A DNA stretch of 64,000 nucleotides from Chryseobacterium sp. BGARF1. Lineage in GTDB: Bacteria > Bacteroidota > Bacteroidia > Flavobacteriales > Weeksellaceae. Shown in pieces: positions 25,249 through 34,498 of the stretch; position 1 is the stretch's first letter; every line of letters begins with the position of its first letter. The position numbers were made by a program, and so were the translations under genes. The stretch covers positions 1 through 64,000 of the forward strand of contig NZ_LELA01000089.1 of NCBI RefSeq assembly GCF_001677955.1, in the 5' to 3' direction. The notes below the pieces were generated by a model, which was not told the origin of the DNA, did no database searches, and worked only from the letters and a program-made list of their open reading frames with translations.

Positions 25249-27840
25249 TTATTCTTCAGATTCTGAATTTTCAGTTTCGTCAACCGAGTTTTCATTTTCT
25301 GCATTATTTTCTATTTGTGACGAAACGTTTTCTTCAGTTGAACTATCTTCCGCAGATTCTTCACCTTCAATACCTTCTTCTTCTACATCTTTGTCCATTT
25401 CCACTTTTGCGATGGCAGCAATTTCGTCATTCTTTTTAAGATTGATCATTCTTACCCCCTGAGTATTTCTACCCATAACACGCATTTCATCCATATTCAT
25501 TCTGATGGCAACGCCAGATTTATTGATAATCATCAATCCATCTTCGTCTGTAACATTCTGAATAGCAATAAGATTACCTGTCTTTTCAGTGATATTTAAA
25601 GTAATAACACCTTTTCCACCTCTGTTGGTAATTCTGTAGTCTTCTACTGCAGTTCTCTTACCGTACCCTTTTTCAGATACCACAAGAACCGTTTCGCGCT
25701 CTACATCGTTTACAACAATCATACCAATAACCTCATCATTTTCCTCCATCATAATACCACGTACACCGATAGATCCTCTACCCACTTCTCTTACCTTTTC
25801 TTCAGGGAAACGAATACATTTACCGTTTTTCGTGGCAATCATGATTTGAGATTCACCATTGGTAAGATAAGCACTTAGCAATTGATCATTTTCTCTAATC
25901 TCGATAGCATTGATACCATTTACTCTTGGTCTTGAATAAGCTTCTAAAGATGTCTTTTTGATAGTACCATTTTTAGTAATCATTACCACGCTCATCTGGT
26001 TGATGTAATCTACATCTTTCAGATCATTGGTTCTGATATATGCTTTAATCTTATCATCTGGTTCAATGTTGATTAAGTTTTGTACAGCTCTTCCTTTTGC
26101 AGTTTTAGAACCTTCAGGAATTTCAAATACTCTCAACCAATAACACTTTCCTTTTTCAGTAAAGAACAACATATATTGGTGGTTGGTTGCCGAAACGATA
26201 TACTCTAAGAAATCTGAATCTCTTGTTGTAGCCGCTTTATTACCTACACCACCTCTACTTTGGATTTTGTATTCTGATAGCAACGTTCTCTTCACGTATC
26301 CTGCATGAGAAATCGTAAGAACAACCGCTTCATTTGGAATAATATCTTCAATAGACATCTCCCCTCCAGAATAATCGATTTCTGTTCTTCTTTCGTCGCC
26401 GTATTTTTCTTTTACTTCAGCTAATTCTTCCTTAATAATTTGGAATCTTCTTGGTTCATTCGCCAAAATATCTTCTAAATTATTAATTTCTTTCATAATC
26501 GCATCATACTCATCACGGATTTTATCAAGCTCCATTCCTGTAAGACGAGCCAAACGAAGATCAAGAATTGCCTGAGCCTGAGTTTCTGATAAATCAAACT
26601 CCTGAATAATTCCTTCTTTTGCTGCTTGCGGATTGGCACTGTGACGAATAATTGCAATAGCTTTATCTAAAGAAGTCTGAGAACCAATCACTTTCATGAA
26701 ACCTTCAAGAATGTGGGCTCTTTCTTTAGCTTTTTTAAGTTCGTATTGAGTCCTTCTTACAATCACCACATGTCTGTGCTCAACAAAATGGTGAATAATG
26801 TCTTTTAAATTCAGCTGCTCAGGTCTTCCGTGTACCAAAGCAATATTGTTTACACTGAAAGACGTTTGTAGTGAAGTATACTTATAGAGCATGTTCAGAA
26901 CTACATTCGGAATTGCGTCGTTCTTTAATTCATAAACAATACGCATCCCGTTTCTGTCTGACTCATCTCTGATTTCGTAGATACCAACGATTTTATCGTC
27001 TTTTACCAACTCAGCAGTTCTGGCAATCATTTCAGCTTTGTTAACCTGATATGGAATTTCGGTTACAATAATCGCGTTTCTGTTATGAACTTCTTCAAAA
27101 CTTACTTTTGCTCTCAAAACTACTCTTCCTCTTCCTGTATGGAAAGCGTCTCTTACGCCGTCATATCCGTAGATAATTCCACCGGTAGGAAAATCAGGAG
27201 CAACAATATGCTGCATCAATTCATCGATGGTAATTTCTTTATTATCAATATATGCAGCAATTGCGTCTACCGCTTCAGAAAGATTGTGAGGAGCCATGTT
27301 TGTCGCCATACCTACTGCGATACCAGAAGTACCGTTTACCAAAAGATTTGGAATTTTTGTAGGCATTACAGTGGGCTCCGTTAAACTATCATCAAAGTTA
27401 TTTTGAAAATCTACCGTTTCTTTATCAAGATCTGATAAGATATCGTCTGAAATTTTCTTTAGCCTTGCTTCGGTGTAACGCATTGCTGCAGGTGGATCAC
27501 CATCCATAGAACCGAAGTTACCCTGACCGTCAACCTGAGGATAACGTAAACTCCAAGGCTGAGCCATTCTTACCATTGCGTCATAAACTGAAGAATCTCC
27601 ATGTGGGTGATATTTACCTAAAACATCCCCAACAATTCTTGCTGACTTTAAGTATTTCCTGTTAGAGAAAACCCCTAAACCATACATACCATAAAGCACT
27701 CTTCGGTGTACCGGCTTAAGACCGTCTCTTACGTCTGGTAATGCTCTCGAAACAATAACTGACATTGAATAATCAATGTAAGATGATTTCATTTCATCAA
27801 CAATGTTGATAGGAATTAATCTTTCTCCTTCTTTTTGCAT
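25249..27840 (-). CDS. gyrA: DNA gyrase subunit A
   Basis: 863-residue type IIA topoisomerase subunit that introduces negative supercoils with GyrB. The catalytic tyrosine is Y122 in AMRYTEARL. The quinolone-determining region [18 protein letters not shown] keeps S83 and D87 in the usual places, so no common resistance substitution is visible. The C-terminal beta-pinwheel contains the GyrA box [10 protein letters not shown] near 530. It ends in an extra ~50-residue acidic tail rich in E, S and N ([20 protein letters not shown]), a feature of many Bacteroidota gyrases that may tune wrapping. Start ATG at 27840 matches the family N-terminus. Confidence 0.97.
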   Translation of the reverse strand: MQKEGERLIPINIVDEMKSSYIDYSMSVIVSRALPDVRDGLKPVHRRVLYGMYGLGVFSNRKYLKSARIVGDVLGKYHPHGDSSVYDAMVRMAQPWSLRYPQVDGQGNFGSMDGDPPAAMRYTEARLKKISDDILSDLDKETVDFQNNFDDSLTEPTVMPTKIPNLLVNGTSGIAVGMATNMAPHNLSEAVDAIAAYIDNKEITIDELMQHIVAPDFPTGGIIYGYDGVRDAFHTGRGRVVLRAKVSFEEVHNRNAIIVTEIPYQVNKAEMIARTAELVKDDKIVGIYEIRDESDRNGMRIVYELKNDAIPNVVLNMLYKYTSLQTSFSVNNIALVHGRPEQLNLKDIIHHFVEHRHVVIVRRTQYELKKAKERAHILEGFMKVIGSQTSLDKAIAIIRHSANPQAAKEGIIQEFDLSETQAQAILDLRLARLTGMELDKIRDEYDAIMKEINNLEDILANEPRRFQIIKEELAEVKEKYGDERRTEIDYSGGEMSIEDIIPNEAVVLTISHAGYVKRTLLSEYKIQSRGGVGNKAATTRDSDFLEYIVSATNHQYMLFFTEKGKCYWLRVFEIPEGSKTAKGRAVQNLINIEPDDKIKAYIRTNDLKDVDYINQMSVVMITKNGTIKKTSLEAYSRPRVNGINAIEIRENDQLLSAYLTNGESQIMIATKNGKCIRFPEEKVREVGRGSIGVRGIMMEENDEVIGMIVVNDVERETVLVVSEKGYGKRTAVEDYRITNRGGKGVITLNITEKTGNLIAIQNVTDEDGLMIINKSGVAIRMNMDEMRVMGRNTQGVRMINLKKNDEIAAIAKVEMDKDVEEEGIEGEESAEDSSTEENVSSQIENNAENENSVDETENSESEE

Positions 27841-27988
27841 ATATAAGTTTTATTATAATGATAATCAGACTTTTAAAAATTGGTCTGAAAACTATTTATT
27901 TTGAATAATTAATAACGTGCTAAGTTACAAAATTTTTACCGATTTTTGCCTGAGAAATTAAGCAAAATGTCTTAAAAAAAATTAAAAT

Positions 27989-28303
27989 ATGAGTGTATTA
28001 AGTATAACTTTTCATTGCATAAACAGCAGCATCGATGAGTGGGAAAATTATGTGGATGAAACCTTAGTTTTAATGGCTGAAAACCTTCTAGATGTCGATA
28101 AATATATCTTATCTGAAGTTCACAGCGATTTTATTGAAGAAGGAAAGAACTACAACCTTCTTTTGATCTTTGATGACGATGAAAAAAGAACAGATTTTAT
28201 GGAAAGTGAATTATTAAACATCTCAGAAAGAATCGAAACAAAATTTGGGCAAGATGTAATGATTTTCAACACTTCATTGAATCCTAAGAAAAAGAAGTTT
28301 TAA
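27989..28303 (+). CDS. DUF4286 family protein
   Basis: 104-residue small soluble protein with no signal peptide. Sequence (MSVLSITFHCINSSIDEWEN, YILSEVHSDFIEEGKNYNLLLIF, QDVMIFNTSLNPKKKKF) matches the DUF4286 family, found mainly in Bacteroidota as a short ferredoxin-like-fold protein of unknown function. Divergent from gyrA with 148 bp between; closed by a strong terminator. Confidence 0.85.
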   Translation: MSVLSITFHCINSSIDEWENYVDETLVLMAENLLDVDKYILSEVHSDFIEEGKNYNLLLIFDDDEKRTDFMESELLNISERIETKFGQDVMIFNTSLNPKKKKF

Positions 28304-28336
28304 ACAAACCTCAACTAAAATATCTACGGATAAATA

Positions 28337-28372
28337 AAACAGGCTGCCTCATTATAGAGACAGCCTGTTTTG
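28337..28372. terminator. Bidirectional terminator
   Basis: ACAGGCTGCCTC pairs with GAGACAGCCTGT (one mismatch) around ATTATA, with A-run before and T-run after. It serves the DUF4286 gene and the convergent small exported protein. Confidence 0.9.
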
Positions 28373-28373
28373 T

Positions 28374-28670
28374 TTATAAATTTACTACAACAACCGGTCT
28401 GCTATGATATACTCGCGGATGTCTGTTTTTTTTATGAGAATAATGATACGGTCTTGCCGGTTTATAATAATGCTTCTTATAATGTCTCGGGGCTTTATAA
28501 TAAACAACTTTTTTATATTTTGGTTTGTGATGACCATGATGGTAATGTTTTTTATGTGAACCATGACCATGCCCTCTTTGAAAAGGTGCAGCCTGATAAA
28601 ACACAATTGAAAAAACAATTAAAAACAGTCCAATTACTTTAGATAGCATTTTCATAAAAATCAATTTCAA
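28374..28670 (-). CDS. Small exported His/Lys/Tyr-rich protein
   Basis: 98 residues: a signal peptide (about 1-27, SKVIGLFLIVFSIVFYQAAP) then a low-complexity basic segment built from H, K, Y and R (GHGHGSHKKHYHHGHHKPKY). Such short cationic repetitive proteins recur in Chryseobacterium relatives; function unknown, with metal binding or surface charge modification as guesses. Two other frames over the same bases are open by chance because the composition is skewed; this frame is preferred because it alone has a signal peptide and a clean end next to the terminator. Confidence 0.65.
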   Translation of the reverse strand: MKLIFMKMLSKVIGLFLIVFSIVFYQAAPFQRGHGHGSHKKHYHHGHHKPKYKKVVYYKAPRHYKKHYYKPARPYHYSHKKNRHPRVYHSRPVVVVNL

Positions 28671-28758
28671 ATTAGTAAACCAAAATTACAATACTGATGC
28701 CAATAATTGTTTACAGCTAACTTTTCCGTAATTTTTAAGAAAATTTTATCATTTCCGA

Positions 28759-29253
28759 TTAAAAAATATTCGGACTTCTTCTTTCCATCATAATTAAATC
28801 TTTCCATTCTCCATGAAGCTGACCAATTTTATCTCTTTTACCAACAATCCTGAAGCCGTTTTTCTGATGAAATTTAATAGAAGCTTCATTTTCAGGGAAA
28901 ATATTTGACTGTAAAGTCCAGAATCTGTGGTTTTCACTATCGAGAATCAACTTTTTTAAAAGAACCGAACCCAAACCCTTGCCAAGATAATTGGTGTCAA
29001 AATAAATACTTACTTCAGCAACGCCTTTAAAACAATCTCTTTTACTTACGGGTTTTAAAGCACACCACCCAACCACTTCATTGTTCTCATTTTCCAAAAC
29101 CCATCGGCAGTCATTTAAAAAGCTGGAATTCCAGGCTTCTGAGCTTGGTAATTCGGTGTCGAATGTGGCAATTCCGCTGTCAATTCCCTGTTTGAAAATT
29201 TCTAAAACCTTGGTTTCGTCCTGCGGAAGCATTTCTCTTATCTCGTAGTTCAT
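28759..29253 (-). CDS. GNAT family N-acetyltransferase (MnaT/Pat-like)
   Basis: 164-residue cytoplasmic acetyl-CoA-dependent N-acetyltransferase. Motif A is the AEVSIYFDTNYLGKGLGSVLLKKL segment near 79-101 with the acetyl-CoA pyrophosphate loop GKGLGS; the N-terminal IREMLPQDETKVLEIFKQGIDSGIATFDTE and the C-terminal FHQKNGFRIVGKRDKIGQLHGEWKDLIMMER match phosphinothricin/methionine-sulfone-type acetyltransferases. The natural substrate is unknown; no resistance claim is made. Three bp separate it from the DUF421 gene upstream, so the two are probably cotranscribed. Confidence 0.9.
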   Translation of the reverse strand: MNYEIREMLPQDETKVLEIFKQGIDSGIATFDTELPSSEAWNSSFLNDCRWVLENENNEVVGWCALKPVSKRDCFKGVAEVSIYFDTNYLGKGLGSVLLKKLILDSENHRFWTLQSNIFPENEASIKFHQKNGFRIVGKRDKIGQLHGEWKDLIMMERRSPNIF

Positions 29254-29256
29254 TTT

Positions 29257-29769
29257 TTAATGATATTTTCTTTTATTTTTTCTTTTAATTCTGGAATAGT
29301 GAGTCTGCTGATCATCTTTATCCTCAGAGATCACACTGATATTTCCATCCACCTCCAGAATAGCAAGCTTTACATTATCTATCGTTTCTACTCCATGCTC
29401 TCTGATCGCTTCATTCAATTCATCAAAAGTAATTTTCACTTTTCTTAAAGCAACCTGATCTACCCTTCCATCCTTTATTAAAATTACAGGATCAGCTTCC
29501 ATAAAACTTGCAAAGCCACGATTAGCAAACATCAACCTTTTTAAAGTAAAATTAGCAGCAAATAAAACAAGCGCCGCAACAATTCCGCCTTCTAATGACG
29601 TATTTTCGCCAACCATTGCATTCTGTACCGCATTGGAAATCAGCAACAGCAAAACAACATCCCCTGCGTTGAGTTGCGAAAGTTGATTTTTCCCAAACAA
29701 ACGGATGGCGATTACCATAAAAAGGTAAACGCAAAGCGAGCGGATAACTACATCAAGAATAGGATTCAC
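29257..29769 (-). CDS. DUF421 (YetF-like) inner-membrane protein
   Basis: 170 residues with two or three N-terminal membrane helices (VIRSLCVYLFMVIAIRLFGKNQLSQL, AGDVVLLLLISNAVQNAMV, VAALVLFAANF) and a cytoplasmic DUF421 domain (FMEADPVILIKDGRVDQVALRKVKITFDELNEAIREHG). This is the YetF/YcaP family, whose function is unclear and may relate to the cell envelope. The next gene downstream begins 3 bp after its stop, so they form an operon with the GNAT gene. Confidence 0.9.
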   Translation of the reverse strand: MNPILDVVIRSLCVYLFMVIAIRLFGKNQLSQLNAGDVVLLLLISNAVQNAMVGENTSLEGGIVAALVLFAANFTLKRLMFANRGFASFMEADPVILIKDGRVDQVALRKVKITFDELNEAIREHGVETIDNVKLAILEVDGNISVISEDKDDQQTHYSRIKRKNKRKYH

Positions 29770-29816
29770 GGCAGATAATATTTAAAATCAAATGTATACA
29801 ATTACCTGAAATAAAA

Positions 29817-29838
29817 AAACTGCTTTTTCAAGCAGTTT
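29817..29838. terminator. Terminator before the DUF421 gene
   Basis: AAACTGCTT and AAGCAGTTT close a TTTC loop. Lies between the small TonB-C-like gene and the DUF421 gene, oriented to end the minus-strand transcript of the former. Confidence 0.75.
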
Positions 29839-29869
29839 AAGGAGAATTATATAGTTTGTTTCTATTGAA

Positions 29870-30280
29870 TTATCTGTTGTTGATGTCTACTCTTACAGGC
29901 ATTACAAAAGATGAAGCCAGCATATTTTCATTAAGTCTGTTGGCATCCACTTTATATTGAAGATGAGACAATACATTTTCTATTTCTTTACTTACATTTT
30001 TGCAGTCACCTTTTGAGCGTACATTGATAATTTTACCGTTTTCTGCAATATCAAATTTTACTTCAGAGTTTACAACTCCTTGTTTATAATCCTGACTGGT
30101 AAAGTCGAAATTAGCCATCAATAGATTTCTAATCTCGCTGAATGCATCATTTTTATTTAACTGAACCTCCTGAATAGTATTATTTGAAGTTGTCTGAGCC
30201 TTTATGTTACCTGCAATTGCTGTTAATCCTAATGCGAAAAGAGAAGCAACAAATATTTGAATTTTATTTTTCATAACCAT
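29870..30280 (-). CDS. Exported protein, TonB C-terminal-like
   Basis: 136 residues. A signal peptide covers about residues 1-29 (KNKIQIFVASLFALGLTAIAGNIKAQ). The mature part has VNSEVKFDIAENGKIINVRSKGDCKNVSKEIENVLSHL, which resembles the TonB C-terminal/TonB-box-binding fold (the sequence pattern of energy-transducer proteins), but the protein lacks a transmembrane anchor and a proline-rich linker, so a full TonB role is unlikely. Two Met codons (MVMK) allow a start at 30280 or 30274. Single-gene unit. Confidence 0.72.
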   Translation of the reverse strand: MVMKNKIQIFVASLFALGLTAIAGNIKAQTTSNNTIQEVQLNKNDAFSEIRNLLMANFDFTSQDYKQGVVNSEVKFDIAENGKIINVRSKGDCKNVSKEIENVLSHLQYKVDANRLNENMLASSFVMPVRVDINNR

Positions 30281-30468
30281 TTGATTTTAAATTATATATT
30301 AAACTTGTTTTGAATTCTAAATCAAAGATATAAAAAAATATTCATACAAATTTCACATTGAGTTAACATTGAGTTAACATTAAAACATAACAAACTGATA
30401 TACAGGTTTTTAAAATTTTAAAATAATTAAAAAGTTAACATTGGGAATTAATATGATGCAAAAAAAAA

Positions 30469-30490
30469 GGCTAAACTCAAAAATTTAGCC
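30469..30490 (-). terminator. uvrA terminator
   Basis: GGCTAAA and TTTAGCC close an 8-nt loop, with an A-run at 30461-30468 giving a U-tract to the minus-strand transcript. Confidence 0.82.
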
Positions 30491-30517
30491 TATATAATTA
30501 ATTGAAGATTAATATTT

Positions 30518-33346
30518 TTACATCTCCTTCTTCAAATACTTCCCTGTCAAACTCTTCTTCGACTTGATAATTTCCTCAGGAGTTCCTTTGGCAATGATCT
30601 CACCGCCGTATTTTCCACCTTCTGGGCCAACGTCAATAATATGATCGGCTAATTTGATAACATCCATATTGTGTTCGATGATGATGAATGAATTTCCTAA
30701 TTCAACCAATTTATTAATAGCATCCATCAGGATCTTCACGTCTTCAAAATGAAGTCCCGTTGTTGGTTCATCAAGAATGTATAAAGTATTTCCCGTCTGT
30801 CTTTTTGCAAGTTCTGTTGCCAGTTTGATACGCTGTGCTTCACCTCCTGAAAGAGTTGTCGACTGTTGTCCCATTGTAATGTAACCCAAACCAACATCCT
30901 GCAGAGTTTTTACTCTTGCAAAAATCTTAGGGATCGGCTGGAAGAAATCTACCGCTTCATCGATCGTCATATCCAATACATCTGAAATCGATTTTCCTTT
31001 GTAACGAACTTCCAAAGTTTCTCTGTTGAAACGTTTTCCGTTGCAGGTTTCACAATGCACGTAAACATCCGGTAAAAAGTTCATTTCAATCACTTTCAAA
31101 CCGCCACCCTGACAAGTTTCGCATCTTCCACCTTTTACGTTAAAAGAAAATCTTCCAGGTTTGTAGCCACGAATTTTAGATTCAGGCAATTCTGAAAATA
31201 AGTTTCTAATATCGGTAAACATTCCGGTGTAGGTTGCAGGATTTGAACGAGGTGTTCTTCCAATCGGTGTTTGGTCTACATCTACAATTTTATCGATATT
31301 ATCAAGACCTTCGACTTTTTTGTAAGGTAAAGGTTCCTGAACGGCTCTGTAGAAATGCTTATTCAGGATTGGATATAAAGTTCCGTTGATCAATGAAGAT
31401 TTTCCGCTTCCTGAAATCCCGGTCACAACAACCAGTTTTCCCAACGGAATATCAAGCGTTACATTTTTAAGATTGTTTCCTGTGGCACCTTTTAGTATAA
31501 TATTTTTACCATTTCCTTCTCTTCTCACTTCCGGAATGGCAATTTTTCTTTTTCCTGTAATATAATCTGCGGTAATGGTATCGGCTTTTAGCAAATCTTT
31601 CGGCTTCCCCTGCCAAAGAATTTCTCCACCAAATTTTCCAGCTCTTGGACCAATGTCTAAGACCTCATCGGCTTCCATGATCATATCTTTGTCGTGCTCT
31701 ACCACCAAAACAGAGTTTCCGATATCACGAAGATTTTTTAATGAATTGATTAGCCTTTCGTTGTCCCTTTGATGCAATCCGATACTTGGTTCATCTAAAA
31801 TATAAAGAACGTTGACCAACTGCGAACCAATCTGTGTTGCCAGACGAATTCTCTGAGATTCACCACCCGAAAGGGTTTTTGAACTTCTGCTCAAACTTAA
31901 ATAATCTAATCCTACATCTAATAAAAACTGAAGTCTGGTTTCGATCTCCTTTAAAATTTCATGAGCAATGATTGATTTTTTTTCTGAAAATTTATCTTTT
32001 ACATCAGCCAACCATTCTTTTAAGTCTGATAAACTCAAACCGTTGATTTCAGCGATGTTTTTACCATCAATTTTAAAACTCAAACTTGAAGGCTGAAGAC
32101 GAGCTCCTTTACATTCGGGGCAGGTTTCTTCAGTCGTGAAATGTCTTTCCAATAAAATTGCTTCGTAAGATTCTCTTTCCTCGATCAATTCTTCCATAAA
32201 AGGAATCAAACCATCAAAACTGATCTTGATCTTTTTGGAAATTCCTGCGTATTTTAAATCTTTATTGAACTCTTTATTACAACCATTATAAATATAATCT
32301 AAAGCTTCTTCAGGAATATCTTTAAAAGGTGTTGCCAATCCTAAACCAAAAATTTCAAGAATGTTTTTAATTTGAGTAAGTACAAATTTATTAGATTTGA
32401 TATCTTCCAAAGGCAACAAAGCACCTTGGTTGATCGACAATTTGTTATTTTCTACAAAATAATCGGTATTGATTTTTTTAATTGTTCCTAAACCTTTACA
32501 ACTTGGGCAACTTCCTTTTGGTGAGTTGAAAGAAAAAGTATTCGGTTCCGGTAAAGCCAATGAATGACCGGTTTCCGCATCCATTAAATTTTTTGAGAAA
32601 TATTCGATCTCGGTACTTCCCAGTTTTTGAATTCCAATTAAACCTTCTCCCATTTCCATTGCAGTTCGCAACGATTTTTCCATTCTGGCTTCGGATGCGC
32701 TTTCCCCAATGATCCAACGGTCAATTACAATATCGATGTCGTGTGTTTTGTAACGGTCAAGTTTTAAATCATATTCAATGTCTTGTAATTCACCATCAAT
32801 TCTTGCCTGTCCGTATCCTTTTTTGGCCATCTGAACAAAAAGCTCATGATAATGCCCTTTTCTGGAACGCACCACCGGCGCCATCAACATGATTTTTTCG
32901 TTCTTATAATTTTCTTTAATGGCATCAAGAATCTGGTCTTCGGTATAGCTCACCAACTTCTTCCCAGTTGTTTGAGAATAGGCATCAGAAACTCTTGCAA
33001 ACAAAAGACGAAGGTAATCGTACAATTCTGTAACGGTTCCTACGGTTGAACGAGGGTTTTTGTTGGTTGTTTTCTGCTCAATAGCAATTACCGGAGACAA
33101 TCCTTCTATCTTATCAACATCAGGACGTTCTAAACCACCCAAAAACTGTCTCGCATACGCAGAGAAAGTTTCAATGTAACGACGCTGACCTTCCGCAAAG
33201 ATTGTATCAAAAGCCAATGAAGATTTTCCACTTCCCGAAAGACCTGTAATTACAACCAATTCGTTGCGCGGAATTTTTACATTAATATTTTTAAGGTTGT
33301 GTTCACGAGCTCCGTAAACTTCTATATATTCAGTTGATTTACTCAT
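30518..33346 (-). CDS. uvrA: Excinuclease ABC subunit UvrA
   Basis: 942-residue damage-recognition ATPase of nucleotide excision repair; acts with UvrB and UvrC in the cytoplasm. Two ABC modules: Walker [16 protein letters not shown] near 33 and [17 protein letters not shown] near 645; signatures [16 protein letters not shown] and [16 protein letters not shown]. The zinc-finger cysteines are present: CPSCKGLG near 280, CPECKGARL near 410 and the pair [17 protein letters not shown] around 745-770. Length is normal. Promoter: a CAAAATTA (minus TAATTTTG) at 33384-33391 fits a -7 box. Monocistronic. Confidence 0.97.
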   Translation of the reverse strand: MSKSTEYIEVYGAREHNLKNINVKIPRNELVVITGLSGSGKSSLAFDTIFAEGQRRYIETFSAYARQFLGGLERPDVDKIEGLSPVIAIEQKTTNKNPRSTVGTVTELYDYLRLLFARVSDAYSQTTGKKLVSYTEDQILDAIKENYKNEKIMLMAPVVRSRKGHYHELFVQMAKKGYGQARIDGELQDIEYDLKLDRYKTHDIDIVIDRWIIGESASEARMEKSLRTAMEMGEGLIGIQKLGSTEIEYFSKNLMDAETGHSLALPEPNTFSFNSPKGSCPSCKGLGTIKKINTDYFVENNKLSINQGALLPLEDIKSNKFVLTQIKNILEIFGLGLATPFKDIPEEALDYIYNGCNKEFNKDLKYAGISKKIKISFDGLIPFMEELIEERESYEAILLERHFTTEETCPECKGARLQPSSLSFKIDGKNIAEINGLSLSDLKEWLADVKDKFSEKKSIIAHEILKEIETRLQFLLDVGLDYLSLSRSSKTLSGGESQRIRLATQIGSQLVNVLYILDEPSIGLHQRDNERLINSLKNLRDIGNSVLVVEHDKDMIMEADEVLDIGPRAGKFGGEILWQGKPKDLLKADTITADYITGKRKIAIPEVRREGNGKNIILKGATGNNLKNVTLDIPLGKLVVVTGISGSGKSSLINGTLYPILNKHFYRAVQEPLPYKKVEGLDNIDKIVDVDQTPIGRTPRSNPATYTGMFTDIRNLFSELPESKIRGYKPGRFSFNVKGGRCETCQGGGLKVIEMNFLPDVYVHCETCNGKRFNRETLEVRYKGKSISDVLDMTIDEAVDFFQPIPKIFARVKTLQDVGLGYITMGQQSTTLSGGEAQRIKLATELAKRQTGNTLYILDEPTTGLHFEDVKILMDAINKLVELGNSFIIIEHNMDVIKLADHIIDVGPEGGKYGGEIIAKGTPEEIIKSKKSLTGKYLKKEM

Positions 33347-33498
33347 AATTTGGGGTGACTTTACCTGAAAATCACGATGTGCAAAATTACGGAATTTTAT
33401 GGAATTTATCGTGTTAAAAAATGTTAGTTTCTCATCTGTGAAATTGGAGATATATTGTGTGTTTTGATTTTAAATATATCCAGTTTTTACGCTATAAA

Positions 33499-33531
33499 AA
33501 TACCGATGAAATTTTCCATCGGTACTTTTTA
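33499..33531 (-). terminator. Terminator after the T6SS-lipoprotein operon
   Basis: TACCGATG (33501-33508) pairs with CATCGGTA (33517-33524) with flanking A- and T-runs, just past the DUF3829 stop at 33550. Confidence 0.85.
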
Positions 33532-33549
33532 TTTAGTTGATATTTTAAT

Positions 33550-34476
33550 TTATTTCACAAACGAATTATAAGAATTCAAAACAGATTCGTAAGCAGAATC
33601 CATTTCCTGAATATTGCTATCCGGAATTTTTCCTGTTGACTTTGAATCTCTGATTAACTTTCTGAATTTATCTAAAAAGTCAGCGGCTTTTTTGTTTACA
33701 TTTTCAAATTCAGTTTTTTTGTAAGCGTACTGCTGTTCTTTTACATTAAAAACTTTTTTGCTGTTATCTGCAACCACTTTTTCAAACTCATCATATTTTT
33801 TCTGAGCTTCTGCTTCATTAAAACCTCCTGCATATTGCTTGTCTAAAACTTCTATTACAGAATCCATAGAGCTCATTAAGCTTTTAGAAGAAAGTATAAA
33901 TTCTTTCATCGGATGGTCTTTAAGAATCACCTCTTCTGCGGCATCAGTTGCAGGTTTTATTTTTGTTAAAATATTTTCTGCCGCCGTAAAAAATGCCTGA
34001 GCTTCTGCGTCGATATCTTTTTTCAAAGCTTCAGCTTTTGCTCCTTTATCGTCTTTGTAATCTTCGGACGTGATATATGATTTTAGTTCTTCAAATTTTT
34101 TTCCTATGCTTTCTTTCTTCGCTTTATAAGTATTAAAATCTGCTTCTACAACAGTTTTATCTTTTTCAAAACCAGAAGGGACTTCTTTTATTTTACTAAG
34201 TGCATAATCCATAGAACTAATTATCACCGGCATGCTGTAAACCGTTTCTCCTTTAGATTTTTTCACTGCTGCTTCGGCATACTTCACAATATTTTCAATA
34301 TATCTGGAAGAGCTTTTATAAGAATCTAAGAAATCGTTATTAAAATCTATTATCGCCTGAGATTCGTTTTCTCCGGCTTTCAGAACGGCATTTCCTATTT
34401 TATCCATTCCTTTTTTACAGCTTACACTTGCCGCACTCAGCGACAAAGCCAGTGCAACCATCATTACTTTTTTCAT
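33550..34476 (-). CDS. DUF3829 lipoprotein
   Basis: 308 residues. A lipoprotein signal ends in the lipobox-like AASVSC (C20), so the mature protein is anchored by lipid in the outer or inner membrane. The rest is mostly helical with long coiled-coil-like stretches (KAEALKKDIDAEAQAFFTAAENI, EAEAQKKYDEFEKVVADNSKKV) and matches the DUF3829 family. Function unknown. It is the last gene of a three-gene operon, 22 bp after tssF, which suggests a tie to the type VI apparatus; that is inference from context. Confidence 0.85.
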   Translation of the reverse strand: MKKVMMVALALSLSAASVSCKKGMDKIGNAVLKAGENESQAIIDFNNDFLDSYKSSSRYIENIVKYAEAAVKKSKGETVYSMPVIISSMDYALSKIKEVPSGFEKDKTVVEADFNTYKAKKESIGKKFEELKSYITSEDYKDDKGAKAEALKKDIDAEAQAFFTAAENILTKIKPATDAAEEVILKDHPMKEFILSSKSLMSSMDSVIEVLDKQYAGGFNEAEAQKKYDEFEKVVADNSKKVFNVKEQQYAYKKTEFENVNKKAADFLDKFRKLIRDSKSTGKIPDSNIQEMDSAYESVLNSYNSFVK

Positions 34477-34498
34477 ATTTTATATTTGGATGTTAAAA

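Noticed and set aside
25249-27840. Quinolone-resistance substitution in GyrA.
   Set aside because: The S83 and D87 positions hold the usual residues.
28370-28642. Plus-strand 90-codon frame opposite the His/Lys/Tyr-rich gene.
   Set aside because: It is a shadow of a composition-biased gene on the minus strand and has no signal, motif or terminator of its own.
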